64,000 nucleotides of DNA from positions 44,170 through 108,169 of the forward strand of contig DLHY01000163.1 in assembly GCA_002483445.1 (NCBI GenBank). Reading direction: 5' to 3'. The DNA comes from Blastocatellia bacterium UBA7656. Lineage in GTDB: Bacteria; Acidobacteriota; Blastocatellia; UBA7656. Positions 1-9,086 of this stretch are shown here, one piece after another. The number at the start of each line of letters is the position of its first letter. Position 1 is the first letter of the stretch. Both the position numbers and the translations under genes were made by a program. The notes beneath the pieces are model-generated. The model did not search any database and had not been told where the DNA came from. It saw only the letters and a list, made by a program, of their open reading frames with translations.

Positions 1-102
1 CGCGACGCGCCGCTACTTATAATCGGCGGCGGGACGAACGAACTTCAGAGACTCATCATAGCGCGCAATCTTTTGAAGAAGTATTCTATTGGGGATTCAT
101 AG
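1..102 (+). CDS. Acyl-CoA dehydrogenase, C-terminal end only (partial)
   Basis: The window opens inside a reading frame that runs in frame 1 to a TAG at 100-102. The 33 visible residues include the segment LIIGGGTNELQRLIIARNLL. This matches the last helix of acyl-CoA dehydrogenases, where a G-G/E-G-T-N/S-E-x-Q-R stretch contacts FAD and is followed by IAR and a short tail. These flavoenzymes oxidise acyl-CoA to trans-2-enoyl-CoA in fatty-acid or amino-acid breakdown. Nothing of the active site is visible, so substrate class cannot be given. The gene converges on the C39-like gene, with only 11 bases between the two stops. Confidence 0.72.
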   Translation, partial: RDAPLLIIGGGTNELQRLIIARNLLKKYSIGDS

Positions 103-113
103 CTGATTCGGAA

Positions 114-557
114 TCATTTCTCGATAAGAATGGCGAGTCGGCGCATGTGTTTCCATTCCCCTTCGAAGTCTTCTATCGAGAGAGAAATTTCACCGCGCGT
201 CGGGTCAAGTACTTCCACCTCGCTTTCGCCGACTTTCACTACAACGACAGCATGTTTTTGAGATTGACTATCAGGGTGAAGCCGCGCTTCAACGAATACG
301 ATTGGATAAAGCCCCAGGTCAAGCAATTCTTTTAACGAATCGATGTCGAGATTGTGTTTCGCAGTTTTGGAGAATCCAAGATTACGAGCGGCAGCTACGG
401 CATCCCCGGCTCTTGTTCCCCAAACGGTGCAATCGCATAACGCGCGCAAATCTTCTTCCGATATTGACGAGCCAAAGTGAGCAAGTACCATTCTCATACA
501 GGCAGGAACACAAGAGTGCGCAGTCTCTTGAAAGTAATAGGGCGGTCTATCCGGCAT
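114..557 (-). CDS. C39-like cysteine peptidase family protein
   Basis: About 147 residues with the layout of peptidase C39 (bacteriocin-processing type) domains. There is a catalytic-type Cys in HSCVPACMRMVLAHFG, a His in KHAVVVVKV and an Asp in LDPTRG. Free-standing C39-like domains may be true proteases or, if residues differ, binding folds; here all three landmarks are present. No signal peptide or ABC transporter part is visible. I chose the ATG at 557, which overlaps the upstream reading frame by 11 bases; a TTG 18 bases earlier is also in frame. The overlap suggests translation coupled to the preceding 405-residue protein. Substrate unknown. Confidence 0.7.
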   Translation of the reverse strand: MPDRPPYYFQETAHSCVPACMRMVLAHFGSSISEEDLRALCDCTVWGTRAGDAVAAARNLGFSKTAKHNLDIDSLKELLDLGLYPIVFVEARLHPDSQSQKHAVVVVKVGESEVEVLDPTRGEISLSIEDFEGEWKHMRRLAILIEK

Positions 558-1764
558 GAAGGATTCTCTCAGCAATGGCTTTGCCTTTGCTGTACAACTC
601 TTCGATGGGAGTGTGATGAATTATCTTGCCGTTTCTGGAATCTATTATGATCTCGCCAACAGGCCCGCCCTCGCCGCCTGTATAAACCAGCCATAGGGGG
701 ACGCGCCAGTGTCCGGTCGCCGGATCAATCTCCGGGTCTTGAGGGCAGAAACGATCCGGCAGGTCATTGTATTGGGTCCAACCCATGGCTATCTGATTGG
801 CTTCTTCGGACGAAACGTCCTTTTGAAGAGATTCGTCTATCAGGTCGACCAGGTCTTTCGGCTCTTCAAGAGCAAGCTGTTGTTTGAACCGCTCAAGCCG
901 TTGAGTAAGATGTTCCCGCGGCTGCCGAACATAATCCTCGAAGCGGTAAACAATCTGATTGTCCAACACCTCAAAACGAACATCTACAGGTTCCTTAAAA
1001 CCATTTCGAATGTGCCGGACAACTATCGGGTTTGCCAGTTCAGCTTTTTCGAGATGAACCATTACGGAACCTGTGGGCAACTGCTCGCCAAACAGTTTTA
1101 TCTGACTTCCGATAGCACGAGAGATTGAGCCACAGCCGTCAAAAGGAGGCTTGGTCAAATCAATATCCGACGGCGGCATTGATGGAAAGGTGAAGTCAGA
1201 TGCTCTTACACTGAATTCGCCTTCGGTGATTCCTCGAAAAACAATCTCAAGGTTACTCAAATCTTCGGAAGAGAATATATCCGGGAGCGAGAATCTTAAA
1301 TTAAAGACGGTTTCTATGAATTTCAGCTTTCTGGATATTCTTGCGAGTTGAAAGAAATTTTTATCGAAGTCGATTTTGAACCTAGACCCTATCTCATCGC
1401 CTGAGTCGGCTAGAATGGAAAACGCGCCTGCTTTAGCAAGCAGAAAATTCACACGAGTGTACAACAGCCATCCGTCAACTGAGTCGTCCGCCAGATGCAA
1501 TGCGAAATCTCTGCCTTCCAGGTTTGAAGAGAATTCAATATAAATCTTAGGCCAGGAATTTGTAGGCTGACTTTCAACAATGATCTTATCCCTTACGCGC
1601 CTAAACACGAAAGTCTGTTCCGGTATGCTGAAAGGCTGATCGGGTATTATCAAATGACCTGAAGACTCAAAGCGATCTTTTGCCAGTTTCAGCCATTCCG
1701 ACGACACATTGAAGATTGATGACTCAATGCTGGCGGAAGATGTTGGAATCGTCGTTGTACTCAC
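547..1764 (-). CDS. Hypothetical protein of 405 residues, partner of the C39-like gene
   Basis: I do not recognise a family. The chain is soluble in appearance, with no signal peptide or membrane segment. Residues around 20-310 are mixed alpha/beta. The last 70 residues (WRVPLWLVYTGGEGGPVGEI followed by IIDSRNGKIIHHTPIEELY) resemble a small PepSY- or immunity-like module ending in a motif of the type IDSRNGKI. The gene ends 11 bases inside the C39-like peptidase gene, so the two probably form a unit; the protein could be the substrate, regulator or immunity partner of that peptidase. It is divergent from the S9 peptidase gene. Confidence 0.6.
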   Translation of the reverse strand: MSTTTIPTSSASIESSIFNVSSEWLKLAKDRFESSGHLIIPDQPFSIPEQTFVFRRVRDKIIVESQPTNSWPKIYIEFSSNLEGRDFALHLADDSVDGWLLYTRVNFLLAKAGAFSILADSGDEIGSRFKIDFDKNFFQLARISRKLKFIETVFNLRFSLPDIFSSEDLSNLEIVFRGITEGEFSVRASDFTFPSMPPSDIDLTKPPFDGCGSISRAIGSQIKLFGEQLPTGSVMVHLEKAELANPIVVRHIRNGFKEPVDVRFEVLDNQIVYRFEDYVRQPREHLTQRLERFKQQLALEEPKDLVDLIDESLQKDVSSEEANQIAMGWTQYNDLPDRFCPQDPEIDPATGHWRVPLWLVYTGGEGGPVGEIIIDSRNGKIIHHTPIEELYSKGKAIAERILHAG

Positions 1765-1832
1765 GTCCGTTATTATTCGGCAAAGCCCTTTTCAAAGCAA
1801 GAAACTTGCCCGCTCGTTTTGCCTGCTCGCGC

Positions 1833-1861
1833 TTGACACCCGTTTCTTCAAATCATATAAC
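1833..1861 (+). promoter_or_regulatory. Sigma70-type promoter of the S9 peptidase gene
   Basis: TTGACA at 1833-1838 and TATAAC at 1856-1861 are separated by exactly 17 bases. The promoter ends 34 bases before the ATG at 1896, and a good ribosome site lies between. This also argues against the longer upstream reading frame starting at 1716. Confidence 0.7.
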
Positions 1862-1895
1862 GCACTCATCCCGATTCTTTTCCTCTGGAGGTGCT

Positions 1896-3977
1896 ATGGC
1901 TCGCTATCGATTCGCTCTGATCGCATTGCTCACTGTTGCTCTTTCATTTTCAGTCGTGCCGCGCGCTCACGCGGACGGCTTCTCGCTTGAGCAGGTCATG
2001 AGTTCTCCCTTTCCCTCGGAACTCATTGCATCACTTGCAGGAGATCGCATCGCATGGGTGTTCGACGCCGAAGGCAAACGTAATATCTGGATCGCCGAAG
2101 CTCCCACATTCAAAGGGCGGCAACTCACGCGCTACACCGACGATGACGGACAGGAAATCACCTCGATAGTTTTTTCGCCCACCGGCGCGGGCATAGCTTT
2201 CGTCCGCGGAGGCGAGCCTAACAGCGAAAAAGAAATTCCGAATCCTACGAGCGATCCAGCGGGCGCGCGTCAGGAAGTCTGGGTCGTAAACGCGCGCACA
2301 GCATTAGTGACGCGCATAGGCGAAGGATCGAACCCTTCGTTTTCCCCTCGCGGAGACAGAGTTCTCTTCTTTCGCGAAGACGGATTGTGGAGCGCGCCCG
2401 CATCGGGCGGAGCGGCGAAAAAAATGTTCGAGGTTCGCGGAGAAGTATCCTCACTCGCGTGGTCGCCCGACCAAAAGCAATTGGCCTTCGTCTCATCGCG
2501 CGGCGATCACAGCTTCATCGCTGTCTATGACCCGGCGGCGCAGCGCATAAAATTCATCGAGCCTTCCATAGATCGCGACACCTTTCCTCGCTGGTCTTGG
2601 GATGGAAAACGAATAGCCTTCATTCGAATCTTCAACGTCACGGACACTTATTCGCCGGAGCGGGAAAGAATAGCTCCGTGGTCTATTCGCGTCGCCGACG
2701 TAGAGACAGGAATGGGAAAGGAAATCTGGCGCTCGGGCAATGGGGAAATGGATTCCTTCTCGGCGCGGCTGGGAGAGAACACTTTGCAGTGGGGGGCAGG
2801 CGACCGCATAGTGTTCAATTCCGAAAAAGACGGATGGTCGCATCTCTACTCTATCTCTGCGAGCGGAGGCTCTGTCACCGCGCTCACCGAGGGCGAGCAT
2901 GAAGTCGAAGAAGTCGCGTGGTCTGCGGATAAATCCTATCTCGTCGTCGCATCGAACGCTTCGGATATCGACCGCCGTCATTTGTGGAAAGTCTCTGTCA
3001 CGGGCGGGCAACCCTCGCAGATAACGCGGGGCGATGGAATCGAAACGTACCCGGTGATTCTCGCGGGCGGAAAACAGATAGCTTTTCTTGCATCCACTGC
3101 GACTGAGCCGTTTTTGCCTTTCATCTCGGATGCTGACGGCGGGAATCGCCGACAGATAGCGCCGCGGGCTCTCGCTACGGATTTTCCGTCGAAGCAACTC
3201 GTCGCGCCCGAACAGATTATATTTCGCGCCTCGGACGGGATGGAAATACATGGTCAGTTATTCAAACCGCGCAACATGAGCGGTCGTCTGCCTGCGGTGG
3301 TCTTCCTCCACGGCGGCCCTGTCAGACAGATGCTTTTAGGCTGGCATTATCTCTACTACTATCACAACTCTTACGCGCTCAATCAGTACTTGGCGAGTCG
3401 CGGTTACGTCGTTCTTTCGATCAATTTCCGCAGCGGCACAGGCTATGGTCGAGCATTTCGCGAAGCGAAGAAGCGCGGCCCGCGCGGGGCAAGCGAATAT
3501 CAGGATGTTGTTGCTGCGGGAAATTATCTGCGCTCGCGCGACGATGTGGATTCAAAACGCATAGGACTTTGGGGCGGGTCTTACGGAGGATATCTCACGG
3601 CGATGGGGCTTGCGCGAAATTCCGATATCTTTGCCGCCGGAGTCGATATTCACGGCGTTCACGACTGGAGCGCGAGAGTCGGGCGCGCGCCGTGGGCTAC
3701 AGGCGAATTGATAAGACTTGGCCGCGATTCATCTCCGATCAGTTCTGTAGACAAATGGAAGTCGCCTGTGCTGCTCATTCACGGAGATGATGATCGCAAC
3801 GTGGCTTTCTCTCAAACGGTCGATCTTGTGCGGCGATTGCGCGAGCGTGGAGTCGAATTCGAGCAGATGGTTTTTCCCGACGACGTGCATGATTTTCTGC
3901 GCCATGAAAACTGGCTCAGGATTTACCGGGCGGCGTCGGATTTCTTCGACCGCAGGTTGAAGAAGCGTAACGACTGA
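1896..3977 (+). CDS. Secreted S9 family peptidase (prolyl oligopeptidase / acylaminoacyl-peptidase type)
   Basis: A 693-residue protein starting with a Sec signal peptide (MARYRFALIALLTVALSFSV, then a cleavage-like ARA/ADG region). Residues about 60-400 form a WD40/TolB-like beta-propeller with repeats of the kind AWSPDQKQLAFVS. The C-terminal third is an alpha/beta hydrolase. The nucleophile lies in GGSYGG (Ser about 562), the acid in HGDDDRN (about 631-633) and the His in DDVHDF (about 665). This order is typical of S9C-type peptidases that cleave short peptides or acylated N-termini, here probably in the periplasm. The ATG at 1896 has a TGGAGG ribosome site and a clear promoter upstream; the frame is open further upstream but that part is not credible. 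Confidence 0.93.
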   Translation: MARYRFALIALLTVALSFSVVPRAHADGFSLEQVMSSPFPSELIASLAGDRIAWVFDAEGKRNIWIAEAPTFKGRQLTRYTDDDGQEITSIVFSPTGAGIAFVRGGEPNSEKEIPNPTSDPAGARQEVWVVNARTALVTRIGEGSNPSFSPRGDRVLFFREDGLWSAPASGGAAKKMFEVRGEVSSLAWSPDQKQLAFVSSRGDHSFIAVYDPAAQRIKFIEPSIDRDTFPRWSWDGKRIAFIRIFNVTDTYSPERERIAPWSIRVADVETGMGKEIWRSGNGEMDSFSARLGENTLQWGAGDRIVFNSEKDGWSHLYSISASGGSVTALTEGEHEVEEVAWSADKSYLVVASNASDIDRRHLWKVSVTGGQPSQITRGDGIETYPVILAGGKQIAFLASTATEPFLPFISDADGGNRRQIAPRALATDFPSKQLVAPEQIIFRASDGMEIHGQLFKPRNMSGRLPAVVFLHGGPVRQMLLGWHYLYYYHNSYALNQYLASRGYVVLSINFRSGTGYGRAFREAKKRGPRGASEYQDVVAAGNYLRSRDDVDSKRIGLWGGSYGGYLTAMGLARNSDIFAAGVDIHGVHDWSARVGRAPWATGELIRLGRDSSPISSVDKWKSPVLLIHGDDDRNVAFSQTVDLVRRLRERGVEFEQMVFPDDVHDFLRHENWLRIYRAASDFFDRRLKKRND

Positions 3978-3980
3978 CTT

Positions 3981-4826
3981 TCAGTTATCGCGACGGAGTT
4001 TCATCCAGAAATCGGCGGCGGGAAAATCCCAGTCGACGCCTTCGTAGCGCGCGAATAAATCTTCGGCTTCAAGCACGTGACCCTGAAGCCAGATATTGGC
4101 CGTGATGATAGCGCCCGTGCGAGGCCGCCCGCGCAGAGAACTGCGACTGACGAGAATTTCGATGTTCGTCTCTCCCGCTTCGACGTAGAGCCAGACCAGT
4201 CGGCTTTCGGTCACGGGGTTTTCAATCTCGCGCCACGCGATCACGCGGCCTCTTATTATATAGTCGCTTTCGCAGGCGTCCTGCTCGAATTCGGGCAGCG
4301 TCTCGGCAATCTCGAAACGGGGCGCGACCTGTTTTGTCGAAGGGTGTATCTGCGCGCTGTAGGCGAGGCCCGCGAGCGAGACGTGCAGATAAGAGTGTTG
4401 AAACATGGAGGGCGGCAACTCAGTGAGATTTTGAAGTTCGAATATGAGATCGATTTTGTCATTGACGCGCCCGCGTACCAAAGCTTCGCCGTCTTCGTCG
4501 AACTCGACCAGTTCCCACGGCTGAACGTGATAAACGTAGCGGCCTCGAAAAGCGGGGCGGCAGTCAGCGTGATACATCTCGTCTTCGTGTTCGTACAAAA
4601 CCGACCATACTTCCAGCCCTTCGCCCAGCTTCCAGCACCATCCGTGCACAGAGGTATCGCCGCGATGCGCGCAGGAATGCTCGCCGCTCGATTCGGTGTG
4701 TTCGGCCAGCATACTGTAAGAGTCTTCGTCGGGAACATCGAAGCCGACGGATTGAAATATATCAACGACCGGAGGAGGCGCGGGCGGCTCGAAATACTCA
4801 GGTTGTTCTCTGGCCGGTTGTTTCAT
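3981..4826 (-). CDS. Hypothetical protein of 281 residues
   Basis: Not recognised. Acidic, soluble protein with a Pro-rich N-terminus (EPPAPPPVVD). A central region has His/Cys-containing segments (HTESSGEHSCAHRGDTSVHG), and there are many aromatic beta-strand-like stretches (GRYVYHVQPWELVEFDEDGE; VWLYVEAGETNIEILVS). The second half looks like OB- or Ig-like beta structure (TGAIITANIWLQGHVLEAED). It converges on the S9 peptidase with only 3 bases between the stops. Its start is 27 bases from the stop of the truncated ParE-like frame, so it probably marks the breakpoint that removed the toxin. Confidence 0.55.
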   Translation of the reverse strand: MKQPAREQPEYFEPPAPPPVVDIFQSVGFDVPDEDSYSMLAEHTESSGEHSCAHRGDTSVHGWCWKLGEGLEVWSVLYEHEDEMYHADCRPAFRGRYVYHVQPWELVEFDEDGEALVRGRVNDKIDLIFELQNLTELPPSMFQHSYLHVSLAGLAYSAQIHPSTKQVAPRFEIAETLPEFEQDACESDYIIRGRVIAWREIENPVTESRLVWLYVEAGETNIEILVSRSSLRGRPRTGAIITANIWLQGHVLEAEDLFARYEGVDWDFPAADFWMKLRRDN

Positions 4827-4853
4827 TTTGAGTAAAACAGCGAATCTTTAGAC

Positions 4854-4940
4854 CTATTCAGAATTGTGTTGCGCGACATATTCCCAAATCGCTTTCAAAT
4901 CCTCTTCGGCTGCGGCAGCGACTTTGACGGTACGCGTCAT
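4854..4940 (-). pseudogene. Truncated ParE/RelE-family toxin (first 28 codons only)
   Basis: Reading from the ATG at 4940 gives MTRTVKVAAAAEEDLKAIWE followed by YVAQHNSE and a stop. This is the N-terminus of a ParE toxin (beta strand, then the A-x-x-D-L-x-x-I-W-x-Y helix), which normally runs about 95-100 residues. Everything after the first helix is missing. The ATG overlaps the antitoxin stop as ATGA (4937-4940), the arrangement of intact parDE operons, so this is a decayed toxin rather than chance. Confidence 0.78.
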
Positions 4941-5215
4941 TTTTCCCCTTGAGAATCCCGTCTTTCCTGCGCCTGTTTGATGATTTCATCGGAAAAGGCT
5001 TCGAGTTCAGAATCGGAAGAGTAAGAGGTGAACCGCCCTTGTTGAATGTCTTCGACGCCCGACAGGATTTCCCGGCGCAAGGCTTCCATCCCATCCTCCT
5101 GAGCTTTCAGGAGGCGCAAACTCGCCATAATAACTTCATCAGCGGATTTGTAGGCTCCGCTTTTGACTTTTTCATTAAGGAGTTCTTCAAGCTCATCAGT
5201 CAGTGTGATAGTCAT
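4937..5215 (-). CDS. parD: ParD-family (ribbon-helix-helix/CopG) antitoxin
   Basis: A 92-residue protein with the N-terminal ribbon-helix-helix MTITLTDELEELLNEKVKSG, then AYKSADEVIMASLRLL, the standard ParD DNA-binding part. It is followed by an acidic C-terminal tail (about 45-92) that would wrap the ParE toxin. ParD represses its own operon and neutralises ParE, a gyrase poison. The partner toxin is reduced to 28 codons here, so this is functionally an orphan antitoxin and may protect against related ParE toxins or act only as a repressor. Confidence 0.85.
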   Translation of the reverse strand: MTITLTDELEELLNEKVKSGAYKSADEVIMASLRLLKAQEDGMEALRREILSGVEDIQQGRFTSYSSDSELEAFSDEIIKQAQERRDSQGEK

Positions 5216-5312
5216 AGATTCACCTCATTTGCGGTTTGCTCGTCCAGCGCAGATTCAACATCACCTGCTATTTTGTACGGCAGAAGTATCTGGCGCAACT
5301 GGGGCTGCCGTA

Positions 5313-5525
5313 TCAAGCCAGCATGAGACGCCTTCCATTAGGCGGCGGGATCGAGTCGCCGAATTCGTTAGCTGTGTCGATCCATGGTTCGATGGCGTCC
5401 TGAACATTCTTCAAAGCCGCTTCCCGCGTATCGCCATGCGCCATACAACCGGGCAACTCCGGCGCTTCAGCGATGAAAACTTTGTCTTCGCTGCTCCAGT
5501 AAAGAATGATCTCGCACTTTTCCAT
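5313..5525 (-). CDS. HicB-family antitoxin-like protein (orphan)
   Basis: A 70-residue protein with the HicB fold signature: a beta hairpin EIILYWSSEDKVFIAEAPEL, then PGCMAHGDTREAALKNVQDA and an amphipathic helix. HicB proteins normally neutralise the HicA mRNA interferase encoded next to them. No HicA frame is present on either side, and no DNA-binding extension is seen after residue 55. Its ATG shares one base with the stop of htrA (TAATG), so the two are translationally coupled. The likely role is a solitary HicB-like protein co-expressed with the protease; function unknown. Confidence 0.75.
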   Translation of the reverse strand: MEKCEIILYWSSEDKVFIAEAPELPGCMAHGDTREAALKNVQDAIEPWIDTANEFGDSIPPPNGRRLMLA

Positions 5526-6575
5526 TACTTGCCCTTCGCCTCTTCTCCTATCTCGGCGCTGATGGTGTAGGGCTTCCCGTCGCGCATTATCTGAATCGAG
5601 ACTTTCATTCCCGGAGCTTTGCTGGCGATGATGCGATTGAATTGAACATAAGAAGTTATCTCCTCGCGATCGACAGTCGTGATCACATCGTCTTTTCTGA
5701 GTCCCGCGCGCGCTGCCGGAGTGCCGCGCTCCGCCCTCTGAACGACGATGCCTTTTTGATCAGGCGTGAGCTTGAGCGCGCTGCGCGCTCCGGGATTGAG
5801 ATCGAAGGTTTCAACTCCCAGAAATCCGCGCGCCACCCGTCCCCGCTCGATCAGTTGCGGCAGGATGGACTTCAAAGTGTTTATCGGTATCGAAAAGCTC
5901 AACCCCTGAGTCCGCTCAAGCACCAGCGTGTTGATGCCGACGATCTTTCCATGAGCGTTGACCAACGGGCCGCCCGAATTGCCGGGATTGATGGCCGCGT
6001 CCGTTTGAAGAAAATCATCGAACTGTCCGCCGAATCCCGTCCTCCCCTTCGCGCTCACTATTCCAAGTGTGACTGTGTGATCAAGCCCCAGAGGGTTTCC
6101 TACGGCGATGACCCATTCGCCTACTTTCAAAGAATCGCTGTCGCCAAGTTCGGCCACCGGCAGAGGCTTGCCGTCTGTGACTATTTCGAGAAGCGCAATA
6201 TCGGTGGCTTCGTCATAGCCTTTGACCGAAGCCGGAAACTGACGACCGTCGTTGAGCGTGACGGAGACGTTCGTCGCCAGTTTAGTCGCTGGATTCTGCT
6301 CCGCCTGCGCCGAGGGGCGTCGCGGCGGGGTGTTGGAGATGAGGTGGAAGTTGGTGACTATCAACCCGCGCTTATCGATTATGAACCCGCTGCCGAGGCT
6401 CTCGCCCCCTTCTGAGTTCGAGCGCACATTGACGACTATCTCGTTGACGCGCTCGGCTATTTCAGTGATGTCGAGCAGCACGGTTTTAGGTTTCTGCTCC
6501 AATTGCTGATCGGCAAGCGAGCTATAAGGCAACGAGAAAATGACGAGCAGGGAAAGCTGAAAGGAAAAAAATCTT

Positions 6576-6791
<216 letters not shown>

Positions 6792-6800
6792 CTCTTTTAG

Positions 6801-6890
6801 TCCAGAGAGTCTTGAGAGTCCGTAGAGTCTTGAGAGTCCGGACTCGCCGACTCTCAAGACTCTATAGACTCACTGGACTCTTTAGAACTC
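6801..6890. repeat. Inverted tandem-word hairpin (AGAGTCTTGAGAGTCC type)
   Basis: Two copies of the word AGAGTCTTGAGAGTCC on the left are followed by the inverted words GACTCTCAAGACTCT, ATAGACTC and TGGACTC on the right. The result is a long imperfect hairpin between the PIN gene and its small partner. It belongs to the class of word hairpins seen repeatedly in this window. Confidence 0.75.
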
Positions 6891-7346
6891 CGGGCTTATC
6901 AAAAACTCCGGAGTGACGATCATCGGGACGAAGAACCCGGCCATAGTGTTGAACAACTGAATTCGCGCCTGACGATGCACATTGGCCAGATGTCCGAAGT
7001 CCCAGGTTACTATCATATCAGCCTTGTTGACCGAGGCTACGGCTACATGCAAAGCGTTGCTGATGTACTTGCGGTGAAATATGCCGCGCGCCACATAGCC
7101 GTCTGCGAGTATCGCCGCTTCCTGGCTGATTTCAAGTCGCGGCACATCGCGAATCAAATTCAAATAAGCGGCCCGTCGCGGTTCACTCATCCGCTCAAGC
7201 TCGCGCACGACGAGAGGCGAAACGAACGGCGCGTAGTCCGAAAGCTCATGCTCCCACCAGCGAATGGTGAGGTCGCGGCGGAACGGCTCGCCGTTGTCGA
7301 GATACGCGCCTATGACCGATGTCTCAAGGTAAAGCGTCTTTTTCAT
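6882..7346 (-). CDS. PIN-domain toxin-like protein
   Basis: About 154 residues from ATG 7346 (MKKTLYLETSVIGAYLDNGE). PIN domains are Mg-dependent RNases; the acidic positions are seen at ETSVIGAYLD, at RELE (VVRELERM) and at TWDFGHL. The usual third Asp in the xALHVA helix is replaced by Asn (SNALHVAVAS), a known variation of this subfamily. With the small downstream protein it likely forms a VapBC-like toxin-antitoxin pair, although the antitoxin-like gene lies downstream rather than upstream. The longer frame from 7418 would translate part of a repeat hairpin and is not used. Confidence 0.75.
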   Translation of the reverse strand: MKKTLYLETSVIGAYLDNGEPFRRDLTIRWWEHELSDYAPFVSPLVVRELERMSEPRRAAYLNLIRDVPRLEISQEAAILADGYVARGIFHRKYISNALHVAVASVNKADMIVTWDFGHLANVHRQARIQLFNTMAGFFVPMIVTPEFLISPEF

Positions 7347-7398
7347 TATCGTCGCAAAAGCGATTCTAACATAAAAGACAAAGCGCGGCTTCGCCGCA

Positions 7399-7520
7399 AG
7401 GCAAAAGTAAAAAGGCAAAAGGCAAAAAACGGAAGCGCGGACTATGAAAAGCGATTCAGGATGATCGCAACACCTTCCTTACTTTTTCATTTTGCCTTTT
7501 TACTTTTGCCTTTCCATTTG
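7399..7520. repeat. Inverted tandem-word hairpin (AAGGCAAAAG type)
   Basis: The left arm (7399-7427) carries the repeated words GGCAAAAG, TAAAAAGGCAAAAG and GCAAAA. The right arm (7489-7520) carries the inverse words TTTTGCC, TTTTTAC, TTTTGCC. The right arm overlaps the last codons of the aspartyl protease gene. The same word pair recurs between the TPP riboswitch and thiC at 19819-19893. Confidence 0.8.
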
Positions 7521-9086
7521 CTTCTTTTCCACCACAGAAGAGTGAGGCGTGAAGGCGACCTGCGCGCGGGCGAAATCGATGGTGATTCGGAGATTGCGGA
7601 GGAAGTCGCCGCCGAGTATGCCGCTTTGCTCAAATCCGCTCGTTTCGTTTATCGCATTGAAGTCCAGAACCAACGCGCGCATATTGGATTGCTGGAGGTC
7701 GGCGACGCGACAGGTTTTTATGAAGAGCAGTTCGACGTTATCTGAAATTCCGCCCGCGCCTATGACCCTGACTGTCTGCCCCTTGATTATGCTGTCTCGC
7801 ATCTGCAGCCGGTCAACGGCGGCTGAAGAGATGACCGTCGAGCTTGCGCCCGAATCCAGAATCGCGTTTATGCGATGAGTGCCTTCAAGCTCGGTCTCGA
7901 TGCTGATCAGACCGTTTTGAGTCGTGCGAAACGGAACGATCGTGGCCGCAGGGACGACTTCGATCAGAGGCTTGTCGTTTTCGCGAAAGAGGCGAATGAA
8001 GTTGTCCTTGTAGTCGATCTCGGTCAGGAAGTGAGAGAGAATCGAAAGCCCTATGAAGCCGTCTGATTGCTCATCGCTGGGCCGCTCGGCGTGGCCGTGA
8101 AAGGGGCGAACGAAGCAGGGGACGGATCTGATTTTGAAATCGCCGATCTGAATAGTGCGGATCAACCCGTAGACGATGGGAAACTTGCCGCTCCCTCCGA
8201 CTCCCTGCGACACGCCGCCCTTTGCAATCTCCGACACGCCGAATCGCTTCGCAGCGTCTTTCGAGACGACCGTAAATCCTGATCCTGTGTCGATGACGAA
8301 AACAGCGTCGCGACCATTGAGCTTGAGCTTGATATACGGCCTGCGGTCGCTGCCGAGTTGAAAGGAAATGTGCGAGGACTGAGGGCCGCTGAGTTGATGA
8401 ACATCAAGCCCTGCCAGTTGTCGGTAGAAATTGATCAATCCGCGAATGCGATCCCGTCGCTCGACATCGGTTTTGGGAGCGATGATGAGGAATTGTTCGT
8501 AAGCGTCGGCGGCTTCGGCGAACATCTCAAGTCTTGATGAGGCGCGCGCAATCGTTATCAGAAAGTCAGGCTCCTGAGAATCGAGCGAGTATGCCTGAAA
8601 CGCCTTCGTGCGGGATTCTCTGGCGCGGCCCTCGTAGTAATCGATCTCGGCGGCGGCCCCGTAGGCGAGCGGTTCTTTCGGATCGAGTTTGAGCGCCTCT
8701 ATCAACTCAGCCACCGCATGGCCGACGAATCCCGACCTGAGCAATGACATGGATGCAAGCGCGTGCGCCCGCGCGTTTGAGGCGTTTATCCTGAGCGCGA
8801 AACGGGCGTGATCATAGCAGAGTTGATAATTCTGGGATTTCAGATGGGCCAGCGAGAGGCCGAGATGCGCCTGAATATGCTGATCGCTTTTTTCAAGAAG
8901 GTCTTTGTAGATGGAGATGGCTTTGTTGTACTCGCCCGCGCGTATGGCTTTGCGACCCTGCTTGAGCGCGTCGTTGATCTGACCGGAAGACAGTCGTTGA
9001 GGAAATGTTTCTGCCGGAGCAGCCAGAGCCATCACGAGCAGCAATGCCACGAGACAAGGGAGCCACTGGATGCTTTTGAACTTCAT
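7500..9086 (-). CDS. Secreted TPR protein with two retropepsin-like aspartyl protease domains
   Basis: A 528-residue protein with a signal peptide (residues 1-26, LPCLVALLLVMALAAPAETF). About five TPR-like repeats follow over residues 35-215. Then come two copies of a clan AA aspartyl protease domain: VIDTGSGFTVVS (Asp about 266) and AILDSGASSTVIS (Asp about 410). The closing flap/ILGG elements are seen at DGFIGLSILSHF and SGILGGDFLRNL. Each domain carries one catalytic Asp, so the pair could form a pseudo-dimer like pepsin. It starts within the stop of the 8-oxoguanine glycosylase gene (ATGA overlap). The C-terminal residues KKQMERQK are encoded by repeat-hairpin DNA. Confidence 0.85.
   Translation of the reverse strand: MKFKSIQWLPCLVALLLVMALAAPAETFPQRLSSGQINDALKQGRKAIRAGEYNKAISIYKDLLEKSDQHIQAHLGLSLAHLKSQNYQLCYDHARFALRINASNARAHALASMSLLRSGFVGHAVAELIEALKLDPKEPLAYGAAAEIDYYEGRARESRTKAFQAYSLDSQEPDFLITIARASSRLEMFAEAADAYEQFLIIAPKTDVERRDRIRGLINFYRQLAGLDVHQLSGPQSSHISFQLGSDRRPYIKLKLNGRDAVFVIDTGSGFTVVSKDAAKRFGVSEIAKGGVSQGVGGSGKFPIVYGLIRTIQIGDFKIRSVPCFVRPFHGHAERPSDEQSDGFIGLSILSHFLTEIDYKDNFIRLFRENDKPLIEVVPAATIVPFRTTQNGLISIETELEGTHRINAILDSGASSTVISSAAVDRLQMRDSIIKGQTVRVIGAGGISDNVELLFIKTCRVADLQQSNMRALVLDFNAINETSGFEQSGILGGDFLRNLRITIDFARAQVAFTPHSSVVEKKQMERQK

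Noticed and set aside
5216..5312. A HicA toxin gene next to HicB
   Set aside because: The 97 bases on this side are too few and show no HicA motif; the other side is htrA.
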